DNA of 16,719 nt from Bacteroidota bacterium (GCA_015767395.1 JADWMI010000022.1:1-16719), one strand, 5' to 3'. Numbered from the stretch's first letter, positions 8,348-15,363 are shown. A program made the numbers and translations. The notes: generated by a model from the sequence alone, not told the origin.

Positions 8348-9745
8348 TTATAAAGAAGTTTTTTCGAATTCTTTTATGATAGACTGCACATGATTCATCT
8401 CATAAACTTTTGGGAATAATTCTTTCAAAATTGATTGGTATTCAAAATCAACTAATAATCCGTTTTTTAAATGAACAGCACCTTTTATATCATTTTTAAA
8501 ATTAAAATACAAAGCACTTACTCTGTACGATATCTCTGCAGAATCATTAAAATGTTTTCCAGCCTTCAATAAATTTTTTAGAGCATCTTCAAATTCACCT
8601 AAAAAACACAACACATCTGCTAAACCAACCCATATTTCAAGATCGTGATCGTTAAGATTGATGCATTGTTCAAAAGCTTCAACCGCTTCCTCAAAATACT
8701 CAAGGTTTATATTTATTTTAGCATAAATTCGCCAATACAGCTTGTTGGTTTCGTCAATTTCTATGGCTTTATTTACATAAAAAAGTGCTCTATTGTATTT
8801 TTTTAATTTTAATTCTAAACTAGCAAGCGCAATCCACCCCTTATCTAACAATGGATCTTCATGAACTGCTTTCTTATAAAAATCAATTGCTAAGTTTGTT
8901 TCGTTAAGCTTCTCATAACATTCACCAATTCTTAAAAACACAAATGAAGTTGCATCATCAAGCTTTAATGTTTCCTTATAATTTTCAATTGCCTCTTCAA
9001 ATTTATTTAATTCCTCCAACGATTTTGCCTTCTCTAAATAGGCTCCTACAAAATGCTCATCAATTAAAACAGCATAATCAAATGCTCTTACCGCTTCTTC
9101 GTAAGACTCTAAAATAAAATACTGACGCCCCAATTGATGCCAAGCTACTTCACTGTAGGGGTCTTTGTTTATGTAAGCATTTAGAAAATCAATTGCTTCT
9201 TGGTGTTTGTTCTCCATATCGAAACAATAAATAATATTGTAGAGCGAAGAATAATCTTCAGCATCATTTTCCAAGCATTTTGAAAAACTCAACCGTGCTT
9301 CATCAAAGTTATCCAAATACAAATACTCCATCCCAATCATGGCTAAAACATCAGCCTTATCATCGGTATAATCAAGCGCAATTTTTAATGAATTGATTGC
9401 TCTTAAATGCTCGTCATTTTTTGAATATATACTTGCCTGTTGAACATAAATTTCTTCATTAGTTGGTTCAATAGCCTGCAATTCTTTTAATAAAATTGAC
9501 GCGGCCTCAATCTCTCCATAAAAAATCAAAAGTTCCGCATCTAACAACCTTAACATAACAGAATTTGGATGTTGCTTTAATCCTAAACTAATAGCCTTTT
9601 TAGCCAATGATGTTTTCCCAGAATCAATATAATAATGTATTATCTCTTCAAATTCTATAGAATCAAAAAAATAAACGCTATTGGTTTTTAGCATTGATTC
9701 AAATTTGGATAACGGTATATTGTTTTCTTTTGGAGTTAAAGACAT
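8348..9745 (-). CDS. Tetratricopeptide repeat (TPR) protein
   Basis: A 465-residue protein built almost wholly of TPR units, about eleven 34-residue helical pairs from roughly residue 30 to 430. Typical units read AWHQLGRQYFILESYEEAVR, AYLEKAKSLEELNKFEEAIE and VFLRIGECYEKLNETNLAID. There is no signal peptide or membrane segment, so it should be a cytoplasmic scaffold that binds other proteins. The C-terminal tail (LKELFPKVYEM, about 441-451) is not TPR-like and may be a specific docking segment. It is the first gene of the minus-strand run and is divergent from pyrR, with 137 bases to the likely pyrR start. TACTTTTA (9781-9774) is a near match to the promoter box, 28 bases before the start. 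The partner is unknown; the neighbouring membrane proteins are candidates by position only. Confidence 0.85.
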   Translation of the reverse strand: MSLTPKENNIPLSKFESMLKTNSVYFFDSIEFEEIIHYYIDSGKTSLAKKAISLGLKQHPNSVMLRLLDAELLIFYGEIEAASILLKELQAIEPTNEEIYVQQASIYSKNDEHLRAINSLKIALDYTDDKADVLAMIGMEYLYLDNFDEARLSFSKCLENDAEDYSSLYNIIYCFDMENKHQEAIDFLNAYINKDPYSEVAWHQLGRQYFILESYEEAVRAFDYAVLIDEHFVGAYLEKAKSLEELNKFEEAIENYKETLKLDDATSFVFLRIGECYEKLNETNLAIDFYKKAVHEDPLLDKGWIALASLELKLKKYNRALFYVNKAIEIDETNKLYWRIYAKININLEYFEEAVEAFEQCINLNDHDLEIWVGLADVLCFLGEFEDALKNLLKAGKHFNDSAEISYRVSALYFNFKNDIKGAVHLKNGLLVDFEYQSILKELFPKVYEMNHVQSIIKEFEKTSL

Positions 9746-9848
9746 AAAGAAGGATTCGGTTTTTACTTGGAAATAAAAGTACTCGAACTAAGCCTAAATT
9801 TTAAAATAACTTCTAAATCTTTTTAACAAATTAATTAACAAAATGCTT

Positions 9849-9856
9849 TATATTTG
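9849..9856 (+). promoter_or_regulatory. pyrR operon promoter box
   Basis: TATATTTG fits the Bacteroidota TAnnTTTG box exactly. The partner TTG element is not obvious; a TTTTAAC stretch at 9821 is the nearest candidate. Transcription would start near 9862, leaving about 20 bases before the ATG at 9883. There is no room for the PyrR-type attenuator leader known in Firmicutes. Confidence 0.6.
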
Positions 9857-9882
9857 TATTCCAAACAATGTTTGGTACTACT

Positions 9883-10422
9883 ATGAGTAAAAAAACACTA
9901 CTTAACTCAAAAGAAATTGACATCATTTTACATCGGTTGGCATGTCAGCTAATTGAAAACCACAATACTTTTGAAAATACGGTTCTTATTGGTATTCAAC
10001 CAAGAGGAACTTATCTAGCAGAACGTTTAATGTATATTTTACAAAATGAATATAACATTAAAAATATTGAATTTGGACAACTAGACATCACTTTTTATCG
10101 TGACGATTTTAGACGTAGAGATGCACCTGCAGAAGCAAATAAAACCAATATAAATTTTATTATTGAAGATAAAAATGTGGTTTTTATTGATGACGTGCTA
10201 TTTTCTGGAAGAAGTATTCGTGCCGCCCTTACAGCAATTCAATCGTTTGGAAGACCCTCAAACATTGAATTATTAGTGTTAATTGACAGACGATTTAGTC
10301 GTCATCTGCCTATTCAACCAGATTACAGAGGTAGACAGGTTGATGTAATTAACCAAGAAAGAGTTACTGTAAATTGGAAAGAAAGAGACGGTAATGATAC
10401 CGTATATATTATAAACAATTAA
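9883..10422 (+). CDS. pyrR: PyrR family protein / uracil phosphoribosyltransferase
   Basis: PyrR proteins have a type I phosphoribosyltransferase fold. In Firmicutes they bind pyr mRNA and sense UMP; many also make UMP from uracil and PRPP. This one has 179 residues from the chosen start. The PRPP loop is VVFIDDVLFSGRSIRAA (99-115), and QPRGTYLAERL, DITFYRDDF and LIDRRFSRHLPIQPDYRG match the family. I choose ATG 9883 (MSKKTLLNSKEID) over ATG 9868, because 9868 would lie only about six bases after the predicted transcription start and the family usually begins near this point. It leads the pyrR-pyrB operon, with a 4-base gap to pyrB. Since no attenuator is visible, its role here is either enzymatic or a regulation that cannot be read from this DNA. 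Confidence 0.9.
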   Translation: MSKKTLLNSKEIDIILHRLACQLIENHNTFENTVLIGIQPRGTYLAERLMYILQNEYNIKNIEFGQLDITFYRDDFRRRDAPAEANKTNINFIIEDKNVVFIDDVLFSGRSIRAALTAIQSFGRPSNIELLVLIDRRFSRHLPIQPDYRGRQVDVINQERVTVNWKERDGNDTVYIINN

Positions 10423-10426
10423 GTAC

Positions 10427-11359
10427 ATGAGTCAGTTAAGCGTAAAAAACCTTTTAGGGATAAAACATATAAACAAGGCTGATATTGATTTGATTTTTGA
10501 AACAGCCGACCATTTTAAAGAAGTAATTAACCGCCCAATAAAGAAAGTACCATCACTTAGGGATATTACTATTGCCAATCTATTTTTTGAAAATAGCACA
10601 CGTACAAAACTTTCATTTGAACTTGCGGAAAAGAGATTGTCAGCTGATGTTATTAATTTTTCTGCAAGCCAGTCTTCTGTAAAAAAAGGAGAAACGTTAA
10701 TTGATACCGCAAACAATATTTTATCAATGAAAGTTGATTTAATTGTAATGCGACATCCTAATGTTGGCGCATGCGATTTCTTATCTAAACACGTAAATGC
10801 TGCTATTGTAAATGCGGGTGATGGAACACATGAACATCCAACACAGGCTTTATTAGATTCCTATTCAATTAGAGAAAAATTAGGTAGCTTAAATGGCAAA
10901 AAGGTTGTTATTGTAGGTGATATTTTACACTCTCGAGTGGCTTTATCCAATATTTATGCTTTAAAATTACAAGGAGCTGAAATTAAAGTTTGCGGTCCAA
11001 AAACACTCATTCCAAAATATATTGAAAGTATGGGTGTTGGAGTTGAAAACGACATTAAGAAAGCACTTGCCTGGTGTGATGTTGCCAATGTATTACGTGT
11101 TCAAAATGAACGTATGGCCATTAATTATTTTCCTTCAACAAGAGAATATGCTCAACTTTTTGGCATCAACAAAAAACTACTTGATTCACTTGATAAAAAA
11201 ATAATAATTATGCATCCCGGGCCTATTAATAGGGGTGTGGAAATAACAAGTGATGTTGCTGATTCAAACCAATCTATTATTTTGAATCAGGTTGAAAATG
11301 GAGTAGCTATTCGAATGGCAGTGATCTATTTATTGGCTCAACAAATTGAAAGAATGTAA
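10427..11359 (+). CDS. pyrB: Aspartate carbamoyltransferase, catalytic chain
   Basis: PyrB joins carbamoyl phosphate and aspartate to N-carbamoyl-aspartate, the committed step of pyrimidine synthesis. The 310 residues match the catalytic chain. The carbamoyl-phosphate site is FFENSTRTKLSFE (53-65; STRT at 57-60, with Lys where many have Arg). SVKKGE (84-89), MRHPNVGA (108-115), the HPTQ motif (137-140), GDILHSRVALSN and HPGPINRGVEI follow in order. No pyrI regulatory chain is present nearby, as in many bacteria where PyrB works as a trimer. It is 4 bases after pyrR and 1 base before the next gene, so the whole run is likely one transcript. Confidence 0.96.
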   Translation: MSQLSVKNLLGIKHINKADIDLIFETADHFKEVINRPIKKVPSLRDITIANLFFENSTRTKLSFELAEKRLSADVINFSASQSSVKKGETLIDTANNILSMKVDLIVMRHPNVGACDFLSKHVNAAIVNAGDGTHEHPTQALLDSYSIREKLGSLNGKKVVIVGDILHSRVALSNIYALKLQGAEIKVCGPKTLIPKYIESMGVGVENDIKKALAWCDVANVLRVQNERMAINYFPSTREYAQLFGINKKLLDSLDKKIIIMHPGPINRGVEITSDVADSNQSIILNQVENGVAIRMAVIYLLAQQIERM

Positions 11360-11360
11360 T

Positions 11361-11693
11361 ATGAATATTGATAAAACTAAAAAGTACACACACTTAAAAT
11401 CAGTGCAAAATTCTGCCCAAGAAATTTTTACTGAACTTAAAAATCATTATTCCGAAATTAAAAACGAACATCTAATTGTTGATTTTTCCGAAAATATTAA
11501 CATCAATATTGAAGAATTATTGTTATTTTTGGAGTTAAGCACAAGCCATAGAGAAAATGGCACTAGTTTTGTGATTGTTTGTAAAGACATTGATATTGAT
11601 GAAATTCCAGATGAAATTAATGTGGTCCCTACATTTACAGAAGCATTAGACATTCTTGAAATGGATGCTATTGAAAGAGATTTAGGTTTTTAA
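11361..11693 (+). CDS. Small STAS-like protein, rnz-associated
   Basis: A 110-residue acidic cytoplasmic protein. The alternation of strands and helices (HLIVDFSENININIEELLLF, then TSFVIVCKDIDIDEIPDEIN, then VVPTFTEALDILEMDAIERD) resembles the STAS/anti-anti-sigma fold. Such short proteins are common just upstream of rnz in flavobacteria and, as I recall, are often named 'ribonuclease Z' by mistake. There is no HxHxDH metal motif here, so it is not a nuclease. I choose ATG 11361, one base after the pyrB stop, over ATG 11346, which would overlap pyrB by 14 bases. The function is unknown. The operon position suggests a link to tRNA maturation or pyrimidine supply, but only by position. Confidence 0.75.
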   Translation: MNIDKTKKYTHLKSVQNSAQEIFTELKNHYSEIKNEHLIVDFSENININIEELLLFLELSTSHRENGTSFVIVCKDIDIDEIPDEINVVPTFTEALDILEMDAIERDLGF

Positions 11694-11712
11694 AAAACAC
11701 AATTGCTTATTG

Positions 11713-12075
11713 ATGAAAAAACTACTTTTAATAACGTTTTTATTATTCACCTCTTTATCGTTTGCTCAGCAAGATGGTAAACAGGATAATGATGTTGTTG
11801 AAAAAAATAAAACTATTGTAACACTTACTTCAATTACTGCTTCTCCAAATCCTTTTAATATTAGAACTGATATTCGTTTTCAATCATCTAAAAATCAATC
11901 GGTAGAATTCTCTGTTAAAAATTTATTAGGTAAAAAAATCCACAGCCAACATATTGAGGCTAAAATAGGTTTAAACAATATCGCTTTTGAAAAAAATGAC
12001 CTCATCAAAGGAATGTACATTTACACGCTTCAATCTGGAATAGAAATCGCTTCAAAAAGATTGGTAATTAAATGA
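11713..12075 (+). CDS. Stand-alone T9SS type A sorting-domain protein
   Basis: A 120-residue exported protein. Residues 1-18 are a signal peptide (MKKLLLITFLLFTSLSFAQ, cleavage probably near SFA-Q). A short hydrophilic linker (about 19-40) follows. Residues about 41-120 form a T9SS C-terminal sorting domain of type A: ITASPNPFNIRTDIRF, a VKNLLGKKI strand, GLNNIAFE, then GMYIYTLQSG and a basic end KRLVIK. Such domains normally sit at the end of large secreted enzymes or adhesins; here almost no cargo remains. The ATG at 11713 is preferred over the TTG just before it. The stop overlaps the rnz start (ATGA, 12072-12075), so translation is coupled. It could be a secreted small protein, a decoy for the T9SS sortase, or a remnant of a larger gene. 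The reading frame is intact, which argues against simple decay. Confidence 0.8.
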   Translation: MKKLLLITFLLFTSLSFAQQDGKQDNDVVEKNKTIVTLTSITASPNPFNIRTDIRFQSSKNQSVEFSVKNLLGKKIHSQHIEAKIGLNNIAFEKNDLIKGMYIYTLQSGIEIASKRLVIK

Positions 12076-12989
12076 GTTTAAAACTCACTATATTAGGTTG
12101 CCATTCGGCAACTCCTCGTGTAAACGCGCACCCAACAGCCCAATATTTAGAAATAAACAACCATTTTTTTTTAATTGATTGTGGAGAAGGAACACAAGTT
12201 CAGCTTCGAAAGTACCAAGTTAAGTTCTCCAAAATAAAGCATATTTTTATATCTCACTTACACGGAGACCATATATTTGGATTGGTTGGATTGGTTTCAA
12301 CATTTAGATTGCTAAATCGAGAACATGAATTACATGTTTACGGACCAAAAGGAATCAAAGAATTAATTACTTTGCAATTAAAACTTTCAAATTCCTGGAC
12401 ACATTATCCTTTATTGTTTCATGAGTTAACATCTAAAGAAAGTGAACTTATTTTTGAAGATGATAAAGTTGAAGTTTCTACAATCCCCTTAAATCATAGA
12501 ATATATACCAACGGTTTTTTATTTAAAGAAAAACTAGGCGAACGTAAATTAAATATGAGCACAATTCAACAATTTGATGAAATTGAAGTTTGTGATTACC
12601 AAAATTTAAAAAACGGGAGAGATTTTACTTTAAAAACTGGAGAAATTTTAAAAAATAATATGCTCACGCAAGATCCTCCTTCACCTAAAAGCTATGCCTT
12701 CTGCAGTGACACATCATATTTCCCTGAAATTATCCCTCAAATTAAAAATGTAAATTGCTTATACCACGAAACTACTTTTTTAAAAGACAAGGAAAATCTT
12801 GCCGCAACAACCAAACATTCAACCGCAGAGCAAGCTGCAAAAATTGCTAAAGAAGCAGACGTAAAGAAATTAATAATAGGCCATTTTAGTGGACGATATA
12901 AAAATAAAGGAGCTTTTTTGGATGAAGCTACTCCTATTTTTGAAGACACAATATTGGCTGAAGAGGGAAAAACTTTTGTGATTGAATAA
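12072..12989 (+). CDS. rnz: Ribonuclease Z
   Basis: RNase Z cuts the 3' trailer from tRNA precursors, mainly those without an encoded CCA. It is a zinc metallo-beta-lactamase-fold enzyme. The 305-residue length fits the short bacterial form. The metal-binding motif is HLHGDH (62-67) within SHLHGDHIFGLVGL. DCGEGTQ (36-42) precedes it, CSDTSYFPEI supplies the bridging Asp, and GHFSGRYKN the last His. HSTAEQAAKIAKEA is also characteristic. An exosite-like insertion covers about 145-200. The start overlaps the stop of the preceding sorting-domain gene by 4 bases. The next gene begins 166 bases later, beyond a weak hairpin, so rnz probably ends the operon. Confidence 0.95.
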   Translation: MSLKLTILGCHSATPRVNAHPTAQYLEINNHFFLIDCGEGTQVQLRKYQVKFSKIKHIFISHLHGDHIFGLVGLVSTFRLLNREHELHVYGPKGIKELITLQLKLSNSWTHYPLLFHELTSKESELIFEDDKVEVSTIPLNHRIYTNGFLFKEKLGERKLNMSTIQQFDEIEVCDYQNLKNGRDFTLKTGEILKNNMLTQDPPSPKSYAFCSDTSYFPEIIPQIKNVNCLYHETTFLKDKENLAATTKHSTAEQAAKIAKEADVKKLIIGHFSGRYKNKGAFLDEATPIFEDTILAEEGKTFVIE

Positions 12990-13009
12990 AATGAGGTTCT
13001 TATCTCATT
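12990..13009 (+). other. Weak hairpin after rnz
   Basis: AATGAG (12990-12995) and CTCATT (13004-13009) form a 6-bp stem directly after the rnz stop. No T run follows on the plus strand, so it may help end or protect the transcript but is not a standard intrinsic terminator. Confidence 0.35.
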
Positions 13010-13064
13010 CCTAAAAAAGCCAATTAAATTTAACTTGTACACTAAGAATTATTATAAATACCTG

Positions 13065-13092
13065 ATTTACATTATATAAAATCATTGTAAAT
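13065..13092. repeat. Inverted repeat upstream of the luxR-type gene
   Basis: ATTTACA (13065-13071) and TGTAAAT (13086-13092) are perfect inverted 7-mers with centres 21 bases apart, about two helical turns. This is a plausible dimer-binding site about 65-90 bases before the TTG start. AT-rich DNA makes chance repeats common, so the call is tentative. Confidence 0.3.
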
Positions 13093-13155
13093 TACACTTC
13101 CTATTCAAAAAACTCACAAATATTTCTTATCTTCAACAATGATATTTAAATTGGT

Positions 13156-13926
13156 TTGAAAAGTAACACGATAAATACTATTTATAAAGAAATCTTCGAA
13201 ACCTATCAAGGTGTAGAAATAGAAGAACATATTAAAAAATTAATTGAATTAGATTTTTTTTACCCGTATAACACCACTTTTTTTTGCATTACAAATACCG
13301 TTTCACAAACCTTTGAATATGTAAGTAAAAATTTCACCTCCTGTACGGGGCTCCCAAAAGATAAAATGCTAAATGGTGGTATGAAATATTTTTGGTCTCG
13401 TTTTCACCCAGATGATGTTCCATTGTGGATGCAAACCTTAAAAACACTCATGGAATTTACCATGAATGATTTGGATCCAGAAAAAAGGAATAAAATGAGT
13501 TACACCTGGAATTTTCGCTTAAAAAACGCAGAAGGGAATTATGTGAATATTGTTCAAAACACAACTCCTCTGCAGTTTGACGACTCTAGTAAACCCATCA
13601 TTGGATTGGCGCATTATACCGTTTTAGACGCCCGTATTAAAATGGATATTTGTGCAACTGCAAAATATTTAAATAATAAAAATGAGTATGAAACTTTATT
13701 TTTTTCTAATGTCACCAACAAAAATTTACTAACATCCGTTAGCAATAGAGAACGTGATATTATCAGGCTATTACTATTAAAAAATTCAAGTAAAGAAATT
13801 TCAGAAAAACTAAATATCAGCAAAAACACGGTTGACACGCATAGAAGAAATATTTTAAAAAAATTCAATATAAATTCTACAGGAGAACTTCATAGTCATT
13901 TTAAAAGCAATATGGGCCTCTTTTAA
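13156..13926 (+). CDS. PAS-domain LuxR-type transcriptional regulator
   Basis: A 256-residue DNA-binding regulator. Residues about 40-160 form a PAS-like sensor domain (FFCITNTVSQTFEYVSKNFT, FHPDDVPLW, TWNFRLKNAEGNYVNIVQNT). Residues about 192-250 are a LuxR/GerE helix-turn-helix (VSNRERDIIRLLL, SSKEISEKLNISKNTVDTHR, NILKKFNI). No kinase or receiver domain is present, so the ligand or partner is unknown. The start is odd. There is no ATG before residue 71, and the protein clearly begins earlier. TTG at 13156 is the best in-frame start, 7 bases after an in-frame TAA. An ATG at 13139 opens a six-codon frame whose TGA overlaps this TTG. Adding one T to the GTTT run would join that ATG to the gene. 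The gene stands alone, between rnz and convergent genes, with inverted repeats on both sides. The family is certain; targets are unknown. Confidence 0.88.
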   Translation: MKSNTINTIYKEIFETYQGVEIEEHIKKLIELDFFYPYNTTFFCITNTVSQTFEYVSKNFTSCTGLPKDKMLNGGMKYFWSRFHPDDVPLWMQTLKTLMEFTMNDLDPEKRNKMSYTWNFRLKNAEGNYVNIVQNTTPLQFDDSSKPIIGLAHYTVLDARIKMDICATAKYLNNKNEYETLFFSNVTNKNLLTSVSNRERDIIRLLLLKNSSKEISEKLNISKNTVDTHRRNILKKFNINSTGELHSHFKSNMGLF

Positions 13927-13930
13927 AAAT

Positions 13931-13945
13931 TACTCATAATGAGTA
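13931..13945. repeat. 15-base palindrome after the luxR-type gene
   Basis: TACTCAT-A-ATGAGTA is a perfect palindrome around one central base, 5 bases after the luxR-type stop codon. It has the form of a dimer-binding operator more than of an RNA hairpin, because the loop would be too tight for the full stem. Confidence 0.5.
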
Positions 13946-13964
13946 TTGTATTAACTGAAAATAA

Positions 13965-14018
13965 AGACTAATTTTCCTTAATTATTAAGATATAAAAAAT
14001 CGTAAAGGAAAATTGTCT
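13965..14018. repeat. Long inverted repeat, 14-bp stem
   Basis: AGAC-T-AATTTTCCTT (13965-13979) pairs with AAGGAAAATT-GTCT (14005-14018). The stem has 14 pairs, with one bulged T and a 25-base AT-rich loop. No long T run follows, so it is not a standard terminator. It could be an RNA structure at the 3' end of the luxR-type message or a protein-binding site. Confidence 0.5.
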
Positions 14019-14019
14019 A

Positions 14020-14033
14020 TTTAAGTACTTAAA
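14020..14033. repeat. 14-base perfect palindrome
   Basis: TTTAAGTACTTAAA is its own reverse complement. It lies between the long inverted repeat and the terminator hairpin. As RNA it would fold poorly, as it has no loop, so a DNA-binding site is the more natural reading. Confidence 0.45.
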
Positions 14034-14038
14034 AAGTG

Positions 14039-14072
14039 TACTACCATTGAAAAATGGTAGTATTGTTTTTTT
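14039..14072 (+). terminator. Intrinsic terminator after the luxR-type gene
   Basis: TACTACCATT (14039-14048), loop GAAA, AATGGTAGTA (14053-14062) is a perfect 10-bp stem with a stable GNRA-type tetraloop, followed by TTG and seven T (14063-14072). It sits 112 bases after the luxR-type stop and 36 bases before the end of the convergent gene. Confidence 0.85.
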
Positions 14073-14107
14073 CAATTACATCTATATAGAAAATAACCAT
14101 TTAAAAA

Positions 14108-14830
14108 CTATCCTGCTTTCCTGGTGCGCTTCCTCAATTTAAAAATACGATCAGTATAGTACTCTTTTAGTTCATCAATAAAACTTAAAGGGTTTTCGTA
14201 CTCCGTCAAGACTATATAGGTCTGTTTATTTTTGATTTGATACAACCGTTGCTCTAAAGCAAAAATTTCTTTTTCTAAATAATTATCTTTAAATGTACTA
14301 GCCCTATCACCTCCTTCAGAAGTAATTAATTGGAATGCATTTCCGCTGCAAATGTGCGTGTGATAATCTTGTAACTTTTCCAAATCACCCGAATGATAAA
14401 TTTCAATAAGTTTGGTTGTGATTTCTGTAGCCAAATCTATTTTATCGTGATTTAGAGAAAACTTATCTGGATGCGAAACCAACATGGCCTCTCGGTACAA
14501 TCGTTTTCTTTCTTTTTGATTTTCAAAGGTTTTGCAATCTGCTTTGTCTTTGTTTAAAACATTTAGCCCCTCAATATTTCTATAGTTTTTACCACGTTTT
14601 TTTTGAGCCAATCGCTTTTCTTTTTTGGCTTTTTGTAATTGTTTATAAAGAACTGTAAGTTCCTGTTCTTCAATAATTTGTTTTTCTAAATGGAATTGAA
14701 GTGTTGATTCAAAGGTTTTAATTTTTTGCTGAATTGTATCTAACTCACGTTGTAAAACGTGTAACTTCTTCTTCAATAAACTATGCTGATTGTCATAATT
14801 TTTTGAAATCAGAAAATTATCTTCAGTCAT
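14108..14830 (-). CDS. Coiled-coil protein with J-domain HPD motif
   Basis: A 240-residue cytoplasmic protein. Residues about 13-80 form a charged coiled coil (LLKKKLHVLQRELDTIQQKI, then QLQKAKKEKRLAQKK). The middle carries RLYREAMLVSHPDKF with HPD at 120-122, then a helix (DLATEITTKLIEIYHSGDLE). This is the helix II, HPD, helix III pattern of a J domain, which recruits Hsp70 (DnaK). The first J helix is less clear, and no Gly/Phe or zinc-finger region is present, so it is not a general DnaJ. A second coiled-coil stretch lies near 185-205 and the end is basic (RIFKLRKRTRKAG). I use ATG 14830; a TTG at 14851 would add seven residues. It follows the CoA-binding gene after 42 bases, probably in the same transcript. 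It may direct DnaK to a specific client; this is inferred. Confidence 0.65.
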   Translation of the reverse strand: MTEDNFLISKNYDNQHSLLKKKLHVLQRELDTIQQKIKTFESTLQFHLEKQIIEEQELTVLYKQLQKAKKEKRLAQKKRGKNYRNIEGLNVLNKDKADCKTFENQKERKRLYREAMLVSHPDKFSLNHDKIDLATEITTKLIEIYHSGDLEKLQDYHTHICSGNAFQLITSEGGDRASTFKDNYLEKEIFALEQRLYQIKNKQTYIVLTEYENPLSFIDELKEYYTDRIFKLRKRTRKAG

Positions 14831-14872
14831 ACAATAGGTATTAAAACTCAATGAAAATTGAGGCTACAAAAA

Positions 14873-15232
14873 TTAATATTCTCCAATACTCAATAAAACG
14901 AGCGTACAAGATCTTTCGGATGCAATATTATTTGAAGAAAGAATTTTTTCAAATTCATCGTTTTCAGTTCCAGGATTAAAAATAACACGCCTAGGATTTA
15001 AATCAACAATATAATTGTAGTAGTTTTTTTGATTTCCGGCATTCAAATACAAACATACTGTGTCAATATTCTCAAATTTCTGTTCAGTTGAAAAAATTTT
15101 CACACCTTTAACACTGCCCTCCTTACCTCCTAATGCAACAACATCAAAATTGCTATCTACCAATCTATGAATGGCAATGTTTGAATATTTACTTGGGGTT
15201 AGAGAAGCTCCCAATACGAGTGTTTTATTCAT
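14873..15232 (-). CDS. CoA-binding domain protein (YccU-like)
   Basis: A 119-residue Rossmann-fold protein of the small CoA-binding/YccU family. The nucleotide-binding start is TLVLGASLTPSKYSNIA (4-20), in which the LGAS-x(2)-P-x-(K)YSN pattern is typical. FNPGTEND (85-92) and a C-terminal CTLVLLSIGEY (109-119) also match. The family resembles the CoA-binding part of succinyl-CoA synthetase but lacks the catalytic domains, and its in vivo role is not established. The ATG at 15232 is preceded by a TATTTTTG box (15273-15266). It appears to be the first gene of a two-gene unit with the J-domain-like gene downstream. Confidence 0.8.
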   Translation of the reverse strand: MNKTLVLGASLTPSKYSNIAIHRLVDSNFDVVALGGKEGSVKGVKIFSTEQKFENIDTVCLYLNAGNQKNYYNYIVDLNPRRVIFNPGTENDEFEKILSSNNIASERSCTLVLLSIGEY

Positions 15233-15265
15233 AATTTTTTTACATTATCATTAAAAAAACTGTAA

Positions 15266-15273
15266 CAAAAATA
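15266..15273 (-). promoter_or_regulatory. Promoter box for the CoA-binding gene
   Basis: TATTTTTG on the minus strand fits TAnnTTTG and lies 33 bases before the start codon. No TTG is found at the proper distance upstream, so the match rests on one element. Confidence 0.4.
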
Positions 15274-15363
15274 AATTCTAATCGTCTATTAAAATAACTC
15301 TTAAAAAATACAAAAAAGATATCTTGATAATTATTTGAATTAATTAGTCAACTACCTTTTTTG

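Noticed and set aside
9745..9883. Search for a PyrR-type attenuator (anti-terminator, terminator hairpins) before pyrR.
   Set aside because: The leader from the predicted transcription start is about 20 bases and holds no paired structures or T run.
12990..13009. Hairpin after rnz as an intrinsic terminator.
   Set aside because: It has a short stem and no T run on the plus strand, so it is listed only as a weak hairpin.
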